A DNA stretch of 64,000 bases from Dyella dinghuensis (GCF_003977615.1 NZ_RYZR01000005.1:434001-498000), one strand, 5' to 3'. Shown: positions 47,326 to 57,515, counted from the stretch's first letter. Numbers and translations: made by a program. The notes: a model not told the origin generated them from the letters alone.

Positions 47326-47500
47326 GGGTCGGTAAACCGCGGAGGCACAATGTCCGCGGTAACTTCGACCCTACTCCCCACCGGCGGGGGCACACAAGGC
47401 CCCCATGGGAAGGCGCATCAGAGCGCGGGCGGAAGTCAAAAACCCGTAAATCCGCCGATCAAAAACCAGAAGGGCCGGCTTTGAATGCCGGCCCTTCTTT
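47326..47500 (+). ncRNA. Candidate structured small RNA
   Basis: About 175 bases with strong ordered folding. An extended -10 box (TGCGCATAAT, hexamer 47317-47322) would place the start near 47328. Helices are gggtcg / cgaccc enclosing accgcgga / tccgcggt, then gggggc / gccccc, gcgc / gcgc and ggcgga / tccgcc, then a 10-bp terminator stem (aagggccggc / gccggccctt, 47470-47496). A C-rich stretch, ctactccccacc, looks complementary to ribosome sites. It matches no riboswitch, SRP, tmRNA, RNase P or 6S pattern that I know. The minus strand could also fold, so the strand is inferred from promoter and terminator. Confidence 0.45.
47470..47496. terminator. Strong terminator hairpin
   Basis: A perfect 10-bp stem aagggccggc / gccggccctt with a 7-base loop. 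On the minus strand it is followed by CTGGTTTTTG and would end the DUF4398-pair transcript about 45 bp after its stop. On the plus strand CTTCTTTG follows, so it may be bidirectional and also end the candidate small RNA. Confidence 0.75.
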
Positions 47501-47540
47501 GTGCTGCAGCCCCTCAAACCGCGAGGGGCGAATCAGTCGA

Positions 47541-48167
47541 TCAGTTGCCGCCGTTACCGCTGGGCTGCGACTGGTTTTCCTGCAGCGCCCTGGCCGCCTG
47601 GGCGGCCTTGGTGGCAAGCGCTGCCTGGCGTTTGGCAGCCTGCGCCACCTTGGCCTGTGCGGCCGCCAGCTTGCGCGCCTGGTCGGCTTCCGCCTGAGCC
47701 TGGGCGGCCTGCGCGGCCGCTTGCTGGCCCTGGGCCTGCAGGCGTGCGGTTTCCTGTTGCGCGATCTGGAACTGCATCCGCTGGATATCCAGCTGCTGCT
47801 GTGCGGAGTTGGCATCGATGCGACTGCGATCAAGCTGCAGCTGCGCGTTTTCCTGATCGAGCTGGTTGAGCTGGCGCTGCGACATCTGCAACTGCGCCTC
47901 GGCCTTGGCCTGATCCACACGGCGTTCGGCGATGTACAGCGCATGCGGACGGTCGTGCGAACTGGCCTGCGAGAGCTGATTGACCGCTTCGCGCGCGAGC
48001 GACTGATCGGCCTGCGCATAGCTGCCTAGCGTGGGATCCGACGCGAGCTGGTTGAGGCTGTCGTTCAAGCGGGCGACATCCATATCGTCCTTTTTCGCCT
48101 GTACGGCGGTGCTGGCAAGAAGACCCAGCACCATCGCGGCGATGATCGAAGTCATGCGCTTATTCAT
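47541..48167 (-). CDS. Exported DUF4398-type coiled-coil protein
   Basis: A 208-residue protein with a signal peptide (IIAAMVLGLLASTAVQA) and then an almost continuous helix, very rich in Gln and Ala (RRVDQAKAEAQLQMSQRQLNQL to AAKRQAALATKAAQAARALQ). The N-terminal half resembles DUF4398 proteins. It lacks an OmpA domain. It overlaps the upstream lipoprotein gene by four bases (ATGA). A structural or scaffold role in the envelope is likely, but unproven. Confidence 0.75.
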   Translation of the reverse strand: MNKRMTSIIAAMVLGLLASTAVQAKKDDMDVARLNDSLNQLASDPTLGSYAQADQSLAREAVNQLSQASSHDRPHALYIAERRVDQAKAEAQLQMSQRQLNQLDQENAQLQLDRSRIDANSAQQQLDIQRMQFQIAQQETARLQAQGQQAAAQAAQAQAEADQARKLAAAQAKVAQAAKRQAALATKAAQAARALQENQSQPSGNGGN

Positions 48168-48886
48168 GGCTGGCCTCCCTGATTTTGCTGGCCAGGAGCA
48201 GGTGTCGGCTGGAAGCCTTGCGCCGGTTGCTGCTGCGGTTGTGCCGGAGCACCGTTGAGCACCGACGAGGACGGTGCCGGCATGTCCTGCTGCATCGGCG
48301 CCTGCTGCGGAAGCGGGGCGCTGCTGGTCGGCGGTGCCGGCGTGGTCGAGGACGAAGCGGGATTGCCACCGTTGTCCTGACCATTGTCCTGGTCGTTACC
48401 CTGCCCATTGTCAGCCTGCTGCATGGCGGCCATCTGGGCTGCTAGCTGGGTCTTCTGCTGCTGGTAGTGCTGATCGTTCTCGGACTGCGCTTCATCGTTC
48501 TGCGCGCGCAACTGACGGTTTGCGTCCGTTTTTGACTGAATTTGACCACGCGCCTGCCCCAACAGCGCCTTCGTGCGGGCCAGTGTGGCATCCGCGCGCG
48601 ACTCATCGGCTAGGTCCGAAGCCTGGGCATATTTGCCATTGGCCATCGCTACCTGAGCCTGCTGGAATTTATCCTGCGCAAACCCGAAATCCACCGGATC
48701 GTAGTCTTGCGCACCGGCATCGCGTGCGGACTGAATCTGCGATTGTGCCTGTGTCATAGCGCCATCTGGCGGTGGCACGCTTGCGCAACCGCCTAAAATT
48801 AGGGCTAAAGTCAGGGTTAGAACGGGTACCACCGCTGAGAAACGCTTGTCGCGCTTCTGTAACGGGGAAAATGTGTGGACCATCAC
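48164..48886 (-). CDS. DUF4398-type lipoprotein
   Basis: A 240-residue lipoprotein with lipobox LGGC after VLTLTLALI. A helical DUF4398-like region follows (DFGFAQDKFQQAQVAMANGKYAQASDLADESRADA), then a Gln-rich coil, and a low-complexity Pro/Gln/Ser tail with DNGQDNGG repeats. It is coupled to the next coiled-coil gene by an ATGA overlap. It probably anchors the pair to a membrane, with the tail spanning the periplasm or cell wall. Divergent from pilU. Confidence 0.78.
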   Translation of the reverse strand: MMVHTFSPLQKRDKRFSAVVPVLTLTLALILGGCASVPPPDGAMTQAQSQIQSARDAGAQDYDPVDFGFAQDKFQQAQVAMANGKYAQASDLADESRADATLARTKALLGQARGQIQSKTDANRQLRAQNDEAQSENDQHYQQQKTQLAAQMAAMQQADNGQGNDQDNGQDNGGNPASSSTTPAPPTSSAPLPQQAPMQQDMPAPSSSVLNGAPAQPQQQPAQGFQPTPAPGQQNQGGQP

Positions 48887-48967
48887 TCATTCCTCTCCGA
48901 GGATCACAGCGTATTGTGAGCGGGCACAATCCTTGAATGCAATGTGTAAAAACTTGGGGTCTTTACG

Positions 48968-50089
48968 GTGGATATCGGTTACTTCCTCAAATTGATGGTG
49001 GATAAGGGCGCGTCGGACATGTTTCTGACGACCGGCGCCCCGGTGAACATCAAGGTCGAGGGCAAGTTGTACCCGCTCGGCAACACCGGGCTGCCCAGCG
49101 GCATGGTGAAAAAGATCGCTTATTCGCTCATGGACGAGGGCCAGGTTCCGCAATTCGAGCGCGATCTGGAATTGAACATGGCGCTGGCGGTGAAAGAAGC
49201 CGGCCGTTTCCGTATCAACGTTTTCAAACAGCGCGGCGAAGTGGGCATGGTAATCCGCGCGATCAAGAGCGAGATTCCCAGCGTCGAGCAACTGCAGCTG
49301 CCAACGATTTTCCGCGATCTGATCATGGAACCGCGCGGCCTGATCCTGGTGGTCGGCGCGACAGGTTCGGGTAAGTCGACCACGCTTGCGGCGATGCTCG
49401 ATCATCGCAATACGAATACGCCCGGCCACATTCTGACGATTGAAGATCCGATCGAATACCTGCACCGCCACAAGAAATCGATCGTCAATCAGCGCGAAGT
49501 GGGCCTGGACACGCACACGTATCACGAAGCCTTGCGCAACGCGATGCGTGAAGCGCCGGACGTCATCATGATCGGTGAGATTCGCGACACCGACACGATG
49601 GAAGCGGCGATCGCGTTCTCCGAAACCGGTCACTTGTGTCTGGCAACGTTGCACTCGAACAACGCCGACCAGACGCTGGAACGCATTCTCAACTTCTTCC
49701 CCGAATCGGCGCACAAGAACGTGCTGATGAACCTCGCGCTGAACCTGCGCGCGGTGATCAGCCAGCGTCTTGTCACCGGCAAGGACGGGCGCCGTCTACC
49801 CGCGGTGGAAGTGCTGCTCAACACGCCATTCATTCGCGACATGATTCGCCGCGGTCAAATCCATGAAGTAAAAGAAGCCATGGACCGCAGCCTGCAGGAA
49901 GGTATGCAGACGTTCGATCAGTCGCTGTATCGGCTGTACAGATCTGGCCGTATCGAGCTGGAAGAAGCGCTGGCCAAAGCCGACTCGCGCGATGGGTTGG
50001 CGCTCAAGATTCGTCTTTCGGAAGGTGGCGGTAATAACACCGAAAACGCGGAGCTGGCGGGCAACGATCCGTACGGGTTGGGTTTTTAA
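48968..50089 (+). CDS. pilU: Type IV pilus retraction ATPase PilU
   Basis: A 373-residue hexameric ATPase of the PilT/PilU group that helps retract type IV pili. It has the start MDIGYFLKLMVDKGASDMFLT, Walker A VGATGSGKSTT, the Asp box with ILTIEDPIEYLH, Walker B VIMIGEIRDTDTM and the AIRNAMREAPD-type segment ALRNAMREAPD. Wording and length match Xanthomonas PilU rather than PilT. The start is GTG at 48968. pilT is not in front of it in this window. Confidence 0.92.
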   Translation: MDIGYFLKLMVDKGASDMFLTTGAPVNIKVEGKLYPLGNTGLPSGMVKKIAYSLMDEGQVPQFERDLELNMALAVKEAGRFRINVFKQRGEVGMVIRAIKSEIPSVEQLQLPTIFRDLIMEPRGLILVVGATGSGKSTTLAAMLDHRNTNTPGHILTIEDPIEYLHRHKKSIVNQREVGLDTHTYHEALRNAMREAPDVIMIGEIRDTDTMEAAIAFSETGHLCLATLHSNNADQTLERILNFFPESAHKNVLMNLALNLRAVISQRLVTGKDGRRLPAVEVLLNTPFIRDMIRRGQIHEVKEAMDRSLQEGMQTFDQSLYRLYRSGRIELEEALAKADSRDGLALKIRLSEGGGNNTENAELAGNDPYGLGF

Positions 50090-50118
50090 AGGCGCAGCCA
50101 AAGGCTGCTCTGATTATC

Positions 50119-50166
50119 TTCTCCCCTTCGGGGAGAAGGTGGCCCGCAGGGTCGGATGAGGGGTCA
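50119..50166 (+). repeat. REP-like palindromic repeat, unit A
   Basis: A palindrome tctccccttcggggaga followed by a conserved tail (ggtggcccgcagggtcggat, then gagggg). It lies just after the pilU stop and is inverted relative to unit B at 50239-50281, forming a BIME-like pair. It may also act as the pilU terminator. Confidence 0.75.
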
Positions 50167-50238
50167 GACTCGCGAGGAGCTCATTCGATGTGAGGATATG
50201 TGAGTACATCTCTTCAATTAAGAAGAGTTATCGCAAGA

Positions 50239-50281
50239 TGCGCCCCTCACCCCAACCCTCTCCCCGAAGGGGAGAGGGAGA
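50239..50281 (-). repeat. REP-like palindromic repeat, unit B
   Basis: The inverse-oriented partner of unit A: cctctccccgaaggggagagg with the tail gcccctcaccccaa. It overlaps the 3' end of the maleylacetoacetate isomerase frame (stop at 50247), so its bases encode that protein's last residues. Confidence 0.75.
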
Positions 50282-50957
50282 AAGCTGAGGGCTCACTGCT
50301 ATGTGGCGCATCCGGCTGCCTTTCAGGCGTCGCCTCGTGGAATGCATCAAGCCCCGCACACACCGCATCGATGCGCAGAATCGTCGGGTAATCACCCAAC
50401 GGCACTTTCCAGCGCCGCGCGTTGTACACCTGTGGCACCAGACACGCATCAGCCATGGTCGGCGTATTGCCATGACAGAAATGGCCGGTGTCCTTGCTAT
50501 GGGCAAGCATGGTTTCCAGCGCCTGGAATCCGGCAACGACCCAGTGACGCATCCACTCCGCTTTCTGCGCATCGTCCGCACCAAACTGACTGCCGATTTG
50601 TTGCAACACACGCAGATTGCCAATGGGATGGATATCGCAAGCGATCAGCTGCGATAACGCACGTACGCGTGCCCGCCCCGCCGCATCGGCAGGAAGAAGT
50701 GGCGGCTGTGGGTGCTTCTCGTCGAGGTATTCGATGATCGCCATCGACTGCGGCAGCACCACATGCCCATCCACCAGTGTCGGCACCAGCTCCTGCGGGT
50801 TGACCGCCACGTACGCCGCACCATGCTGTTCGCCGCCATCGCGCACCAGATGCACTGCCCGCGTTTCGTAACGTAATCCCTTTAGATTCAGCGCAATGCG
50901 CACGCGGAACGCGGCGCTCGAGCGCCAATAGCTGTACAGGACGAGGCCGGATGCCAT
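50247..50957 (-). CDS. maiA: Maleylacetoacetate isomerase (zeta-class GST)
   Basis: A 236-residue glutathione-dependent isomerase of tyrosine/homogentisate breakdown. It has the zeta-GST N-terminus LYSYWRSSAAFRVRIALNLKG with the SSAxR active site, then NPQELVPTLVDG and QSMAIIEYLDEKHP, and C-terminal MADACLVPQVYNARRWKV. Family members end near PERQPDA; here about 18 more residues (HSSEPSAFSLSPSGRGLG) follow, encoded by the REP-like unit. Substrate assignment follows from the family; other zeta-GST activities are possible. Confidence 0.88.
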   Translation of the reverse strand: MASGLVLYSYWRSSAAFRVRIALNLKGLRYETRAVHLVRDGGEQHGAAYVAVNPQELVPTLVDGHVVLPQSMAIIEYLDEKHPQPPLLPADAAGRARVRALSQLIACDIHPIGNLRVLQQIGSQFGADDAQKAEWMRHWVVAGFQALETMLAHSKDTGHFCHGNTPTMADACLVPQVYNARRWKVPLGDYPTILRIDAVCAGLDAFHEATPERQPDAPHSSEPSAFSLSPSGRGLG

Positions 50958-51084
50958 AGGACCACTCCATGGAAGGTCGATGGAGACAGTGTAAACCCCG
51001 CCGTTTGCATCGACGCGGTGAGGGCGGGAAAATAACGGGTTCCGGCCTTCCGGCCGACTTCCTCAGCTATGCCAGGAGTTCCAC

Positions 51085-52263
51085 GTGACCGTCACCCGCA
51101 TGAGCGACCTCGACCTGCGCGGCAAGCGCGTGCTGATCCGCGAAGACTTGAACGTGCCGATCGAGAATGGCCACATTACGTCCACGCAGCGCCTAGATGC
51201 CTCGCTGCCCACCATCAAGGCCGCACGCGATGCCGGCGCGAAGGTGATGGTGATGTCGCACCTCGGGCGCCCGAAGGAAGGCCAGTTCGATGCAGAGGAC
51301 TCGCTCGCGCCGGTGGCAACCTGGCTCAGCGAACATCTTGGCCAGCCGGTGCGCTTGGTCGCCGACTATCTCAACGGCGTCGATGTCGCCGACGGCGAAG
51401 TTGTCGTACTCGAAAACTGCCGCATGAATGTCGGCGAAGGCAAAGACGACGAGGCGCTCTCGAAGAAATACGCTGCGCTGTGCGATGTGTTCGTGATGGA
51501 TGCATTCGGCACCGCACACCGTGCACAAGCATCGACGCATGGTGTGATCAAGTTCGCACCGATTGCTGCAGCAGGCCCGCTGCTTTGCAATGAGCTGGAT
51601 GCGCTCGGCAAAGCGCTTGAGCATCCCGCCCACCCACTGCTCGCCATCGTGGCGGGCTCGAAGGTTTCCACCAAGCTCATGCTGCTGGAAAACCTGATTG
51701 GCAAGGTTGATCAGCTGATCGTCGGTGGCGGTATCGCCAACACCTTTATCGCAGCCGCCGGTCACTCGGTCGGTAACTCGCTGTACGAACCGGATCTTCT
51801 GCAAGCTGCCAAGAAAGTGATTGCCGATGCGAAACGTCGCGGCGCCGAAGTGCCGATGCCGGTCGACGTGGTCGTTGCACCGGAGTTCTCCGCGCACGCA
51901 CCGGCCTCGGTCAAACCGGTCGATCAGGTGAAGGATGGCGAGATGATCCTCGACATCGGCCCGGAAACGGCCAAGCGTTACGCCGAACTGATCGCAAAGG
52001 CCGGCACTGTCGTGTGGAATGGTCCGGTCGGCGTGTTCGAGTTCGATGCCTTCGGCAAGGGCACGGAAGTGCTCGCGCATGCCATCGCCGATTCGAAGGC
52101 GTTCTCTATTGCAGGCGGTGGCGACACGCTTGCTGCAGTCGACAAGTACGGTATTGCCGATCGCGTTTCCTACATTTCCACTGGCGGTGGTGCGTTCCTG
52201 GAATTCCTGGAAGGCCGGGAATTGCCCGCTGTGACGGCGCTGAGGGCGCGCGCTGCGAAGTAA
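51085..52263 (+). CDS. pgk: Phosphoglycerate kinase
   Basis: A 392-residue glycolytic enzyme. It has the substrate motif [39 protein letters not shown] and the nucleotide loop [13 protein letters not shown] with [13 protein letters not shown] at the end. The GTG at 51085 has AGGAG six bases upstream; an ATG at 51100 is the alternative. It stands alone without gap or pyk in view. A strong hairpin follows at 52271-52309. Confidence 0.97.
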   Translation: MTVTRMSDLDLRGKRVLIREDLNVPIENGHITSTQRLDASLPTIKAARDAGAKVMVMSHLGRPKEGQFDAEDSLAPVATWLSEHLGQPVRLVADYLNGVDVADGEVVVLENCRMNVGEGKDDEALSKKYAALCDVFVMDAFGTAHRAQASTHGVIKFAPIAAAGPLLCNELDALGKALEHPAHPLLAIVAGSKVSTKLMLLENLIGKVDQLIVGGGIANTFIAAAGHSVGNSLYEPDLLQAAKKVIADAKRRGAEVPMPVDVVVAPEFSAHAPASVKPVDQVKDGEMILDIGPETAKRYAELIAKAGTVVWNGPVGVFEFDAFGKGTEVLAHAIADSKAFSIAGGGDTLAAVDKYGIADRVSYISTGGGAFLEFLEGRELPAVTALRARAAK

Positions 52264-52270
52264 TTGATCA

Positions 52271-52309
52271 TATGGATACGGGCGCCCGATTTACACGGCG
52301 CCCTCCATA
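52271..52309 (+). terminator. Hairpin behind pgk
   Basis: A 13-bp interrupted stem (tatgga, 3-base bulge, gggcgcc / ggcgccc, tccata) around a 10-base loop, eight bases after the pgk stop. It is likely to end or protect the transcript, though no T-run follows; palindromic repeat copy 2 begins four bases later. Confidence 0.55.
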
Positions 52310-52312
52310 CCT

Positions 52313-52414
52313 CGTCATTCCGGCGAAGGCCGGAATCCAGTAACGAGAGCCTATGGAAGTGCGGGCACGTATGCAGCTTTTCGTCACTGGATTCCGGCCT
52401 TCGCCGGAATGACG
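52313..52414. repeat. Long palindromic repeat, copy 2
   Basis: Arms 52313-52341 and 52386-52414 (29 bp, perfectly complementary) and a middle segment that differs from copy 1 (44064-44171) at only a few positions. It sits between the convergent pgk and alkB genes, ending 10 bp from the alkB stop. Confidence 0.85.
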
Positions 52415-52423
52415 GGATGAAAC

Positions 52424-53026
52424 TCATCGCGTGCCCCAAGTCTCGCTTTGAATGTCAGACCGCACGCGAAACGCCACGCTGATTCTCGGTCCAACGGGAT
52501 ACCGAAGCTTCGGTATCCCATGATCGTAATGCAGCTGCGCATTCCACCCCATCAACAACAAACTCCCTGCCTCAAGCTCCAGCTCCGTCTTCAAATGCGG
52601 CGGCTCCTTGCGGCGTATCGTCATAGTGCGCGTAGCACCTAACGACAACAAGACGATGGGCTGATGCGCAACCAACTCATGCAGCGTGTCGCTATGCGGC
52701 GCCACGCTATCGTGCTCGTCGCGATAAAGATTCAACCCGATGCTGTTGAACGGCGCATCGACGTGTTGCTTCACGACGCTCAATGCCGCGAGTAGCACTG
52801 GCGGTATCGCAGGATCCTCTACCGCGTAATGACCATGCAGGCGCGGCACACCCACCATACGCTCATACATCATCCGCATGCCCGATCGCCAATCGGCTTG
52901 CGCACGAATCGCGTTGAACCATTTTTCCGCCAGCTCGCGCGAGATCACCTCAGGCTCATACGTAATCGGCCCGGTGACTTCATCGGCAATCCTTTGCACG
53001 CCTGGATCAAAAAGTAACGATTGCAT
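52424..53026 (-). CDS. alkB: AlkB-type 2-oxoglutarate/Fe(II) DNA repair dioxygenase
   Basis: A 200-residue oxygenase that removes alkyl groups from DNA bases. Iron ligands are His and Asp in VAPHSDTLHE and the distal His in the QLHYDHGIPK segment; the 2-oxoglutarate arginines are in GPRISVAFR. The fold block FNSIGLNLYRDEHDSV is family-typical. The ATG at 53026 is the likely start; TTG at 53044 or GTG at 53038 would overlap the dnaE2 stop region. It is the last gene of the lexA-imuA-imuB-dnaE2 string, tying alkylation repair to the SOS mutagenesis operon. Confidence 0.85.
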   Translation of the reverse strand: MQSLLFDPGVQRIADEVTGPITYEPEVISRELAEKWFNAIRAQADWRSGMRMMYERMVGVPRLHGHYAVEDPAIPPVLLAALSVVKQHVDAPFNSIGLNLYRDEHDSVAPHSDTLHELVAHQPIVLLSLGATRTMTIRRKEPPHLKTELELEAGSLLLMGWNAQLHYDHGIPKLRYPVGPRISVAFRVRSDIQSETWGTR

Positions 53027-53040
53027 GGCTGCCAGCACCC

Positions 53041-56000
53041 TCAATGAAAATCACGCGAGCGTGCATCCAGCTCACCGAGCATGCCGCTCATATCGTGCAA
53101 GCGCCGCGCAATGAGATGACTGACGCCATCCACGGCTTCCCATCGCCCCTCGATGGCGAGCAGCGTTGCCTCCAGATACGGACGACGCTGGCTTTGTGCA
53201 ACGTGATTCCACACCACCACATTTACGTAACCGAATTCGTCTTCGATGGTGATGAAGGTGACGCCACTGGCCGTCTGCGGTTGCTGGCGTTGCGTCACGA
53301 GACCCACGGTGCGTACCTGCGTTTCGTGCGGCTGCGCACGCAAGCTGCGCGAATCGATAAAACGCGCAGCACGCAATCGATGCCGCAAAAGCTTGAGCGG
53401 ATGCGGACCGAGACTCAGCCCGCTGTGGGCATAGTCGGCCACCATGTTTTCCGCCACGGTCGGCAACGGCAGCACGATATCGCTCTCGCGCGGGCTTTCG
53501 CGCCCGAACAACGGCAACTGCGATTCCACGCCAGCCGATAACCACAGCGCGCGATGACGATGCCCGGCCAGACCGCGCAACGCGCCCGCATCGGCCAGCA
53601 GGTCCTGATGACGCCGATCCAATTGTGCGCGCGTGCATAGGTCGACGATATCGCCAAAAGCCTGCTGCTCTCGTGCAGCCGAAATACGTAAAGCCACATC
53701 CTCGCGGCAGCCGCGTAACTGCCGCAGACCAAGCCGCAGTGCCAAACCGCCATGGCTGCGCGAATCGCTTTCCAGCGTGCAATCCCAATCGCTGTAGCGC
53801 GCATCCACCGGCAACACGCTGATGCCGCCACGCTGCATATCCTGCACGATCTGACTCGGCCCGTAGAAACCCATGGGCTGCGCATTGAGCAATGCACACC
53901 CGAAAGCGGCAGGCTCATGGCACTTCAGCCAACTGCTTACGTAAGCGAGATTGGCGAAGCTGGCCGCGTGACTTTCGGGAAATCCATAACTGCCGAAACC
54001 TTTGATCTGCTCGAAGATCTGCTCGGCAAACGCTTGGGTGTAGCCGTTCTTGAGCATGCCCTGAGTGATGCGTTCGTGATGCACTTCCATGTCGCCATGA
54101 CGCCGCCACGCGGCCATCGAGCGACGCAATTGATCCGCCTGCCCTGCCGTATAGCCAGCCGCCACCATCGCCAGCTTCATCACCTGCTCTTGAAACAGCG
54201 GTACACCCATGGTGCGTTCAAGCACCGGTTTTAGCGCTTCTGACGGATAGTCGATCGGCTCCTCGCCTTTGCGTCGGCGCAGATAGGGATGAACCATGCC
54301 GCCCTGAATCGGACCAGGGCGCACGATGGCGATCTGCACAACCAGGTCGTAGTAACCGGCAGGTTTTAGCCGTGGCAGCATCGACATCTGCGCGCGGCTC
54401 TCGATCTGAAAGACGCCGATCGTGTCGGCACGCTGGATCATTTCATAGGTTTTCTTGTCGTCGTGCTCGATCGTCGCAATGCTCAATGCCTTGCCGCGAT
54501 GTTGTTGAACGATATCGAAGCATTTGCGCAAGCACGTCAGCATACCCAGTGCCAGGCAATCGACTTTGAGCAAGCCCATGGTGTCCAGGTCATCCTTGTC
54601 CCACTGGATGATGGTTCGATTCGCCATCGTTGCGTTTTCCACCGGAACGAGTTCATGCAGCGGCGCATCGTGGATGACGAAGCCACCCACGTGCTGACTT
54701 AGGTGGCGTGGTTTACCGCGCAATTGGGCTGTCAACGCAAGAAGCTTGCGCATGACAGGCGCTTCGGGGTCGAAGCCTTGTTCACGCAGGCGCCCGTCCA
54801 GCGAAGCGTCGCCAAGGCGGAAAAAGCTTCGGCTGAGCTTTTCTATTTGATCCTCTGGCAAACCAAGCGCCTTGGCTACGTCACGCACCGCGCTTTTGGT
54901 GCGATAACTGATAACCGTCGCTGCAAGCGCAGCGCGTTCACGTCCGTATTTTTTATAGACGTATTGGATGACTTCCTCACGACGCTCATGCTCGAAGTCG
55001 ACATCGATATCGGGTGGTTCGTCGCGCTCGATGGAAATGAATCGTTCTACCAGCAAATCGACTTTCCTGGGGTCGGCATCCGTGACGCCCAAGGCAAAGC
55101 ACACGATGGAGTTGGCAGCCGATCCGCGCCCCTGGCAGAGAATCTTCTGGCTCCGCGCATAACGCACGATGTCGTGCACCGTAAGGAAAAATGCCTCATA
55201 ACGTTTTTTCTCGATCAAGCACAGTTCGTGCTCGATCTTCGATTGAAACTCACTTGGCACACCATTCGGCCAACGCCATGCAGCACCTTCGGCCACCAGA
55301 TGACGCAGCCACTGTATGGCCGAGTAACCGTCAGGAACCAACTCTTTCGGATATTGATAGTGCAAGTCTTTTTTCAACGAAAACGTGCATCGCTTTGCAA
55401 TGCGCACGCTCTCATCCAACAATGCTTTCGGATAAATCTTTTCCAGTGTCGAACGCCTACGCAGGTGCCGCTCCCCATTTCGGAATAACACGGCGCCCGC
55501 TTTGGCGATGGTCAGGTGATGACGAATCGCGGTCATCGTATGCTGCAATGGCAGGCATCGACGGATATGCATGTGCACATCGCCGCTTGCGACGCGTGGT
55601 AACTGCAAGGATTCACCCAATGCTTCGAGTTCGGCCAGACGCGCATCGTCGTCGACATCGCGATGCAGCTCCACCGCCAGCCATGCACGGTCATCGAAAA
55701 GATGCTTCACCCATGCGGCATGCTCGCGATCCGGTTCACGCTCGGGAATCCATAGCGCCAACGTTCCCGGTGCACCTTCGGCCATGTCGGCCCGGGTCAA
55801 GTGATAGTCGCCTTTTTCGGAAGCCCTGCGCCCTTGCGTGATCAAACGGCACAACGAGACATAGCCTTGCTTGGTTTCTGCAAGCAGTACCAACTTAGGG
55901 CCATCGGCGAGCTGGATTTCCGTGCCGACGATAAGCGGCACTCCCGTATCGCGCGAAGCCTCCCAGGCGCGCACGATACCGGCCAGCGAACATTCGTCGG

Positions 56001-56118
56001 TGATCGCCAACGCGGTATAACCGCATTCCGATGCGCGCTCGAACAATTCACGTGCGCTGGAAGCACCGCGTTGAAACGAGAAATCGGAAAGGCAATGCAG
56101 TTCGGCGTAGTCCGTCAT
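53041..56118 (-). CDS. dnaE2: Error-prone DNA polymerase DnaE2 (ImuC)
   Basis: A 1025-residue C-family polymerase for lesion bypass. The PHP region begins [20 protein letters not shown]. The palm shows [18 protein letters not shown] and catalytic [25 protein letters not shown] and [19 protein letters not shown] are also typical. A QLPLF sequence ([11 protein letters not shown]) resembles a beta-clamp motif. The C-terminal OB domain has [20 protein letters not shown]. The ATG at 56118 overlaps the imuB stop by four bases; the frame continues to 56406 only as shadow. Confidence 0.95.
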   Translation of the reverse strand: MTDYAELHCLSDFSFQRGASSARELFERASECGYTALAITDECSLAGIVRAWEASRDTGVPLIVGTEIQLADGPKLVLLAETKQGYVSLCRLITQGRRASEKGDYHLTRADMAEGAPGTLALWIPEREPDREHAAWVKHLFDDRAWLAVELHRDVDDDARLAELEALGESLQLPRVASGDVHMHIRRCLPLQHTMTAIRHHLTIAKAGAVLFRNGERHLRRRSTLEKIYPKALLDESVRIAKRCTFSLKKDLHYQYPKELVPDGYSAIQWLRHLVAEGAAWRWPNGVPSEFQSKIEHELCLIEKKRYEAFFLTVHDIVRYARSQKILCQGRGSAANSIVCFALGVTDADPRKVDLLVERFISIERDEPPDIDVDFEHERREEVIQYVYKKYGRERAALAATVISYRTKSAVRDVAKALGLPEDQIEKLSRSFFRLGDASLDGRLREQGFDPEAPVMRKLLALTAQLRGKPRHLSQHVGGFVIHDAPLHELVPVENATMANRTIIQWDKDDLDTMGLLKVDCLALGMLTCLRKCFDIVQQHRGKALSIATIEHDDKKTYEMIQRADTIGVFQIESRAQMSMLPRLKPAGYYDLVVQIAIVRPGPIQGGMVHPYLRRRKGEEPIDYPSEALKPVLERTMGVPLFQEQVMKLAMVAAGYTAGQADQLRRSMAAWRRHGDMEVHHERITQGMLKNGYTQAFAEQIFEQIKGFGSYGFPESHAASFANLAYVSSWLKCHEPAAFGCALLNAQPMGFYGPSQIVQDMQRGGISVLPVDARYSDWDCTLESDSRSHGGLALRLGLRQLRGCREDVALRISAAREQQAFGDIVDLCTRAQLDRRHQDLLADAGALRGLAGHRHRALWLSAGVESQLPLFGRESPRESDIVLPLPTVAENMVADYAHSGLSLGPHPLKLLRHRLRAARFIDSRSLRAQPHETQVRTVGLVTQRQQPQTASGVTFITIEDEFGYVNVVVWNHVAQSQRRPYLEATLLAIEGRWEAVDGVSHLIARRLHDMSGMLGELDARSRDFH

Positions 56119-57515
56119 GCGAACCACCCGTGCAGCATCCAGCCCGATTGTTCGCCCGGCGCGCAGAACGCCCACGCGCGCTGGCCCATGTCGGTTTCGA
56201 TGATGTAGTAGTCGCGGCGCGTATCGCCGCCGTCCCACCAGCCGGTTTCCAAGCGCTCGGGGCCGGAAACGATGTGCAATGCACCGCGCCATGGAATCGG
56301 CCGTTCCAGCAACCATGTGGGGCGCGGACGCGGCTCCAACGGGCCTTCGTCTTCGGTGGCGACATGTTGTGAGTGTTCCGGGCGTGGATCGATGGTGGTG
56401 CCCCACTGATGCACCGCGCTATCGCCCAGCCGCGCGCGCAAACGTTCGCGCAATTGCTCGAAAGGCAATGCGTTGGCAGGGCGTTCGTCAAACAGATCGC
56501 GGCCAGCAGGAACGAAACTGGGCAGATCCTCGGCGATCAATCGCAACGCAAGTACCGGTGCGGGCAATTGCACTTGCTCAAGGCGGCCGCGTGCGGCGTC
56601 GAACAACACATCGGCGCTGCGTTCGGGCGAAAGCATGCCCACGGGCACATCGGTGACGATGCGATCGCGATGTTCCAATCGTAAAAGGAATCGCTGCACA
56701 CCGCCGTCGCGGCCGGACAGATACGCAGCAAGATCGCCGGTCATGCGCCGCAACGGAAAAACCAGGGCAGCGATATTTTCGACTTCGTGCGACAACTCGA
56801 CATACCAGTCGATGCCATCAGGCGGGATGTAGAGATCGAGCCCTGCAGGTGCATCGCCCATCAAGCGATCCATGGCCTGCAATAACGCAACGCCGAAGCG
56901 CCGTTGCAGGCCATCGCGCGGCATGCGCAGCAGTTGTCCGAGCCGACGCACACCCATGCTTGGCAACGTATCCATCGCCTGCGTTGGCAAACGGCTTTTG
57001 CTCAAAGGCACATCGTCGAGAAGACGTTGCATGCCTTCATGGCTCAACGCCGTCTGTCCATCGCTGACGCCGGCCAATACATACGCGCCATGTGGCGTCG
57101 GCGCGGCGGTTACGCGATGGCGAAAACCGAGTGCGGTGATATCGCTACGCAACCGGCGCTCCATCACCGCCCACGATCCGAACAGGCTTTGGCTCTTGCT
57201 GACTTCGAGCACGATCGCGTGCGGCAACAACGCGACTTGCGAGCTGTAGCGATACGCCACGCCAGCGAGAAACTGCTGCCAGCGTTCGACCTCGTCAGCG
57301 TCGTAGGGAATCGCATCGAATCGCGCCAGCAATGCTTGCGCAGCCGTCAATCGTTGTCCGATATAAAGTCCCGCTGCGCGTGCGCGCGCATTGACAGCTA
57401 CGATGGTGCGCGCGTTGATGGGTCCATCCACCAACACCAACGGTGTGTCATCGGTGCGGTGACGGAGGACTCCATCCAGCGCCAGCTGAGGCAGCAACAG
57501 GCAGGCCCACAACAT
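56115..57515 (-). CDS. imuB: ImuB, Y-family polymerase-like adaptor
   Basis: A 466-residue protein of the mutasome that links DnaE2 to the clamp and to ImuA. It is Y-family-like but starts [18 protein letters not shown], without the catalytic acid of active Y polymerases. [23 protein letters not shown], then PHGAYVLAG and [20 protein letters not shown] (helix-hairpin-helix-like) follow. The C-terminal tail has [20 protein letters not shown]. It lies nine bases after imuA and overlaps dnaE2. Confidence 0.93.
   Translation of the reverse strand: MLWACLLLPQLALDGVLRHRTDDTPLVLVDGPINARTIVAVNARARAAGLYIGQRLTAAQALLARFDAIPYDADEVERWQQFLAGVAYRYSSQVALLPHAIVLEVSKSQSLFGSWAVMERRLRSDITALGFRHRVTAAPTPHGAYVLAGVSDGQTALSHEGMQRLLDDVPLSKSRLPTQAMDTLPSMGVRRLGQLLRMPRDGLQRRFGVALLQAMDRLMGDAPAGLDLYIPPDGIDWYVELSHEVENIAALVFPLRRMTGDLAAYLSGRDGGVQRFLLRLEHRDRIVTDVPVGMLSPERSADVLFDAARGRLEQVQLPAPVLALRLIAEDLPSFVPAGRDLFDERPANALPFEQLRERLRARLGDSAVHQWGTTIDPRPEHSQHVATEDEGPLEPRPRPTWLLERPIPWRGALHIVSGPERLETGWWDGGDTRRDYYIIETDMGQRAWAFCAPGEQSGWMLHGWFA

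Larger units (their letters stand above)
47186..47540. other. Gene-free stretch holding a candidate small RNA and a terminator
   Basis: 355 bp between two minus-strand genes. It includes the promoter of the YdcH gene and, on the plus strand, a structured segment from 47326 to about 47500, annotated separately. No protein frame here shows family features. Confidence 0.5.

Noticed and set aside
47186-47395. N-terminal extension of the YdcH-type protein
   Set aside because: The ATG at 47185 has a strong ribosome site and begins the family domain; the extension has no similarity.
47326-47500. Known riboswitch, SRP RNA, tmRNA, RNase P or 6S RNA
   Set aside because: None of the conserved core sequences of these RNAs that I know could be found on either strand; kept only as an unassigned candidate.
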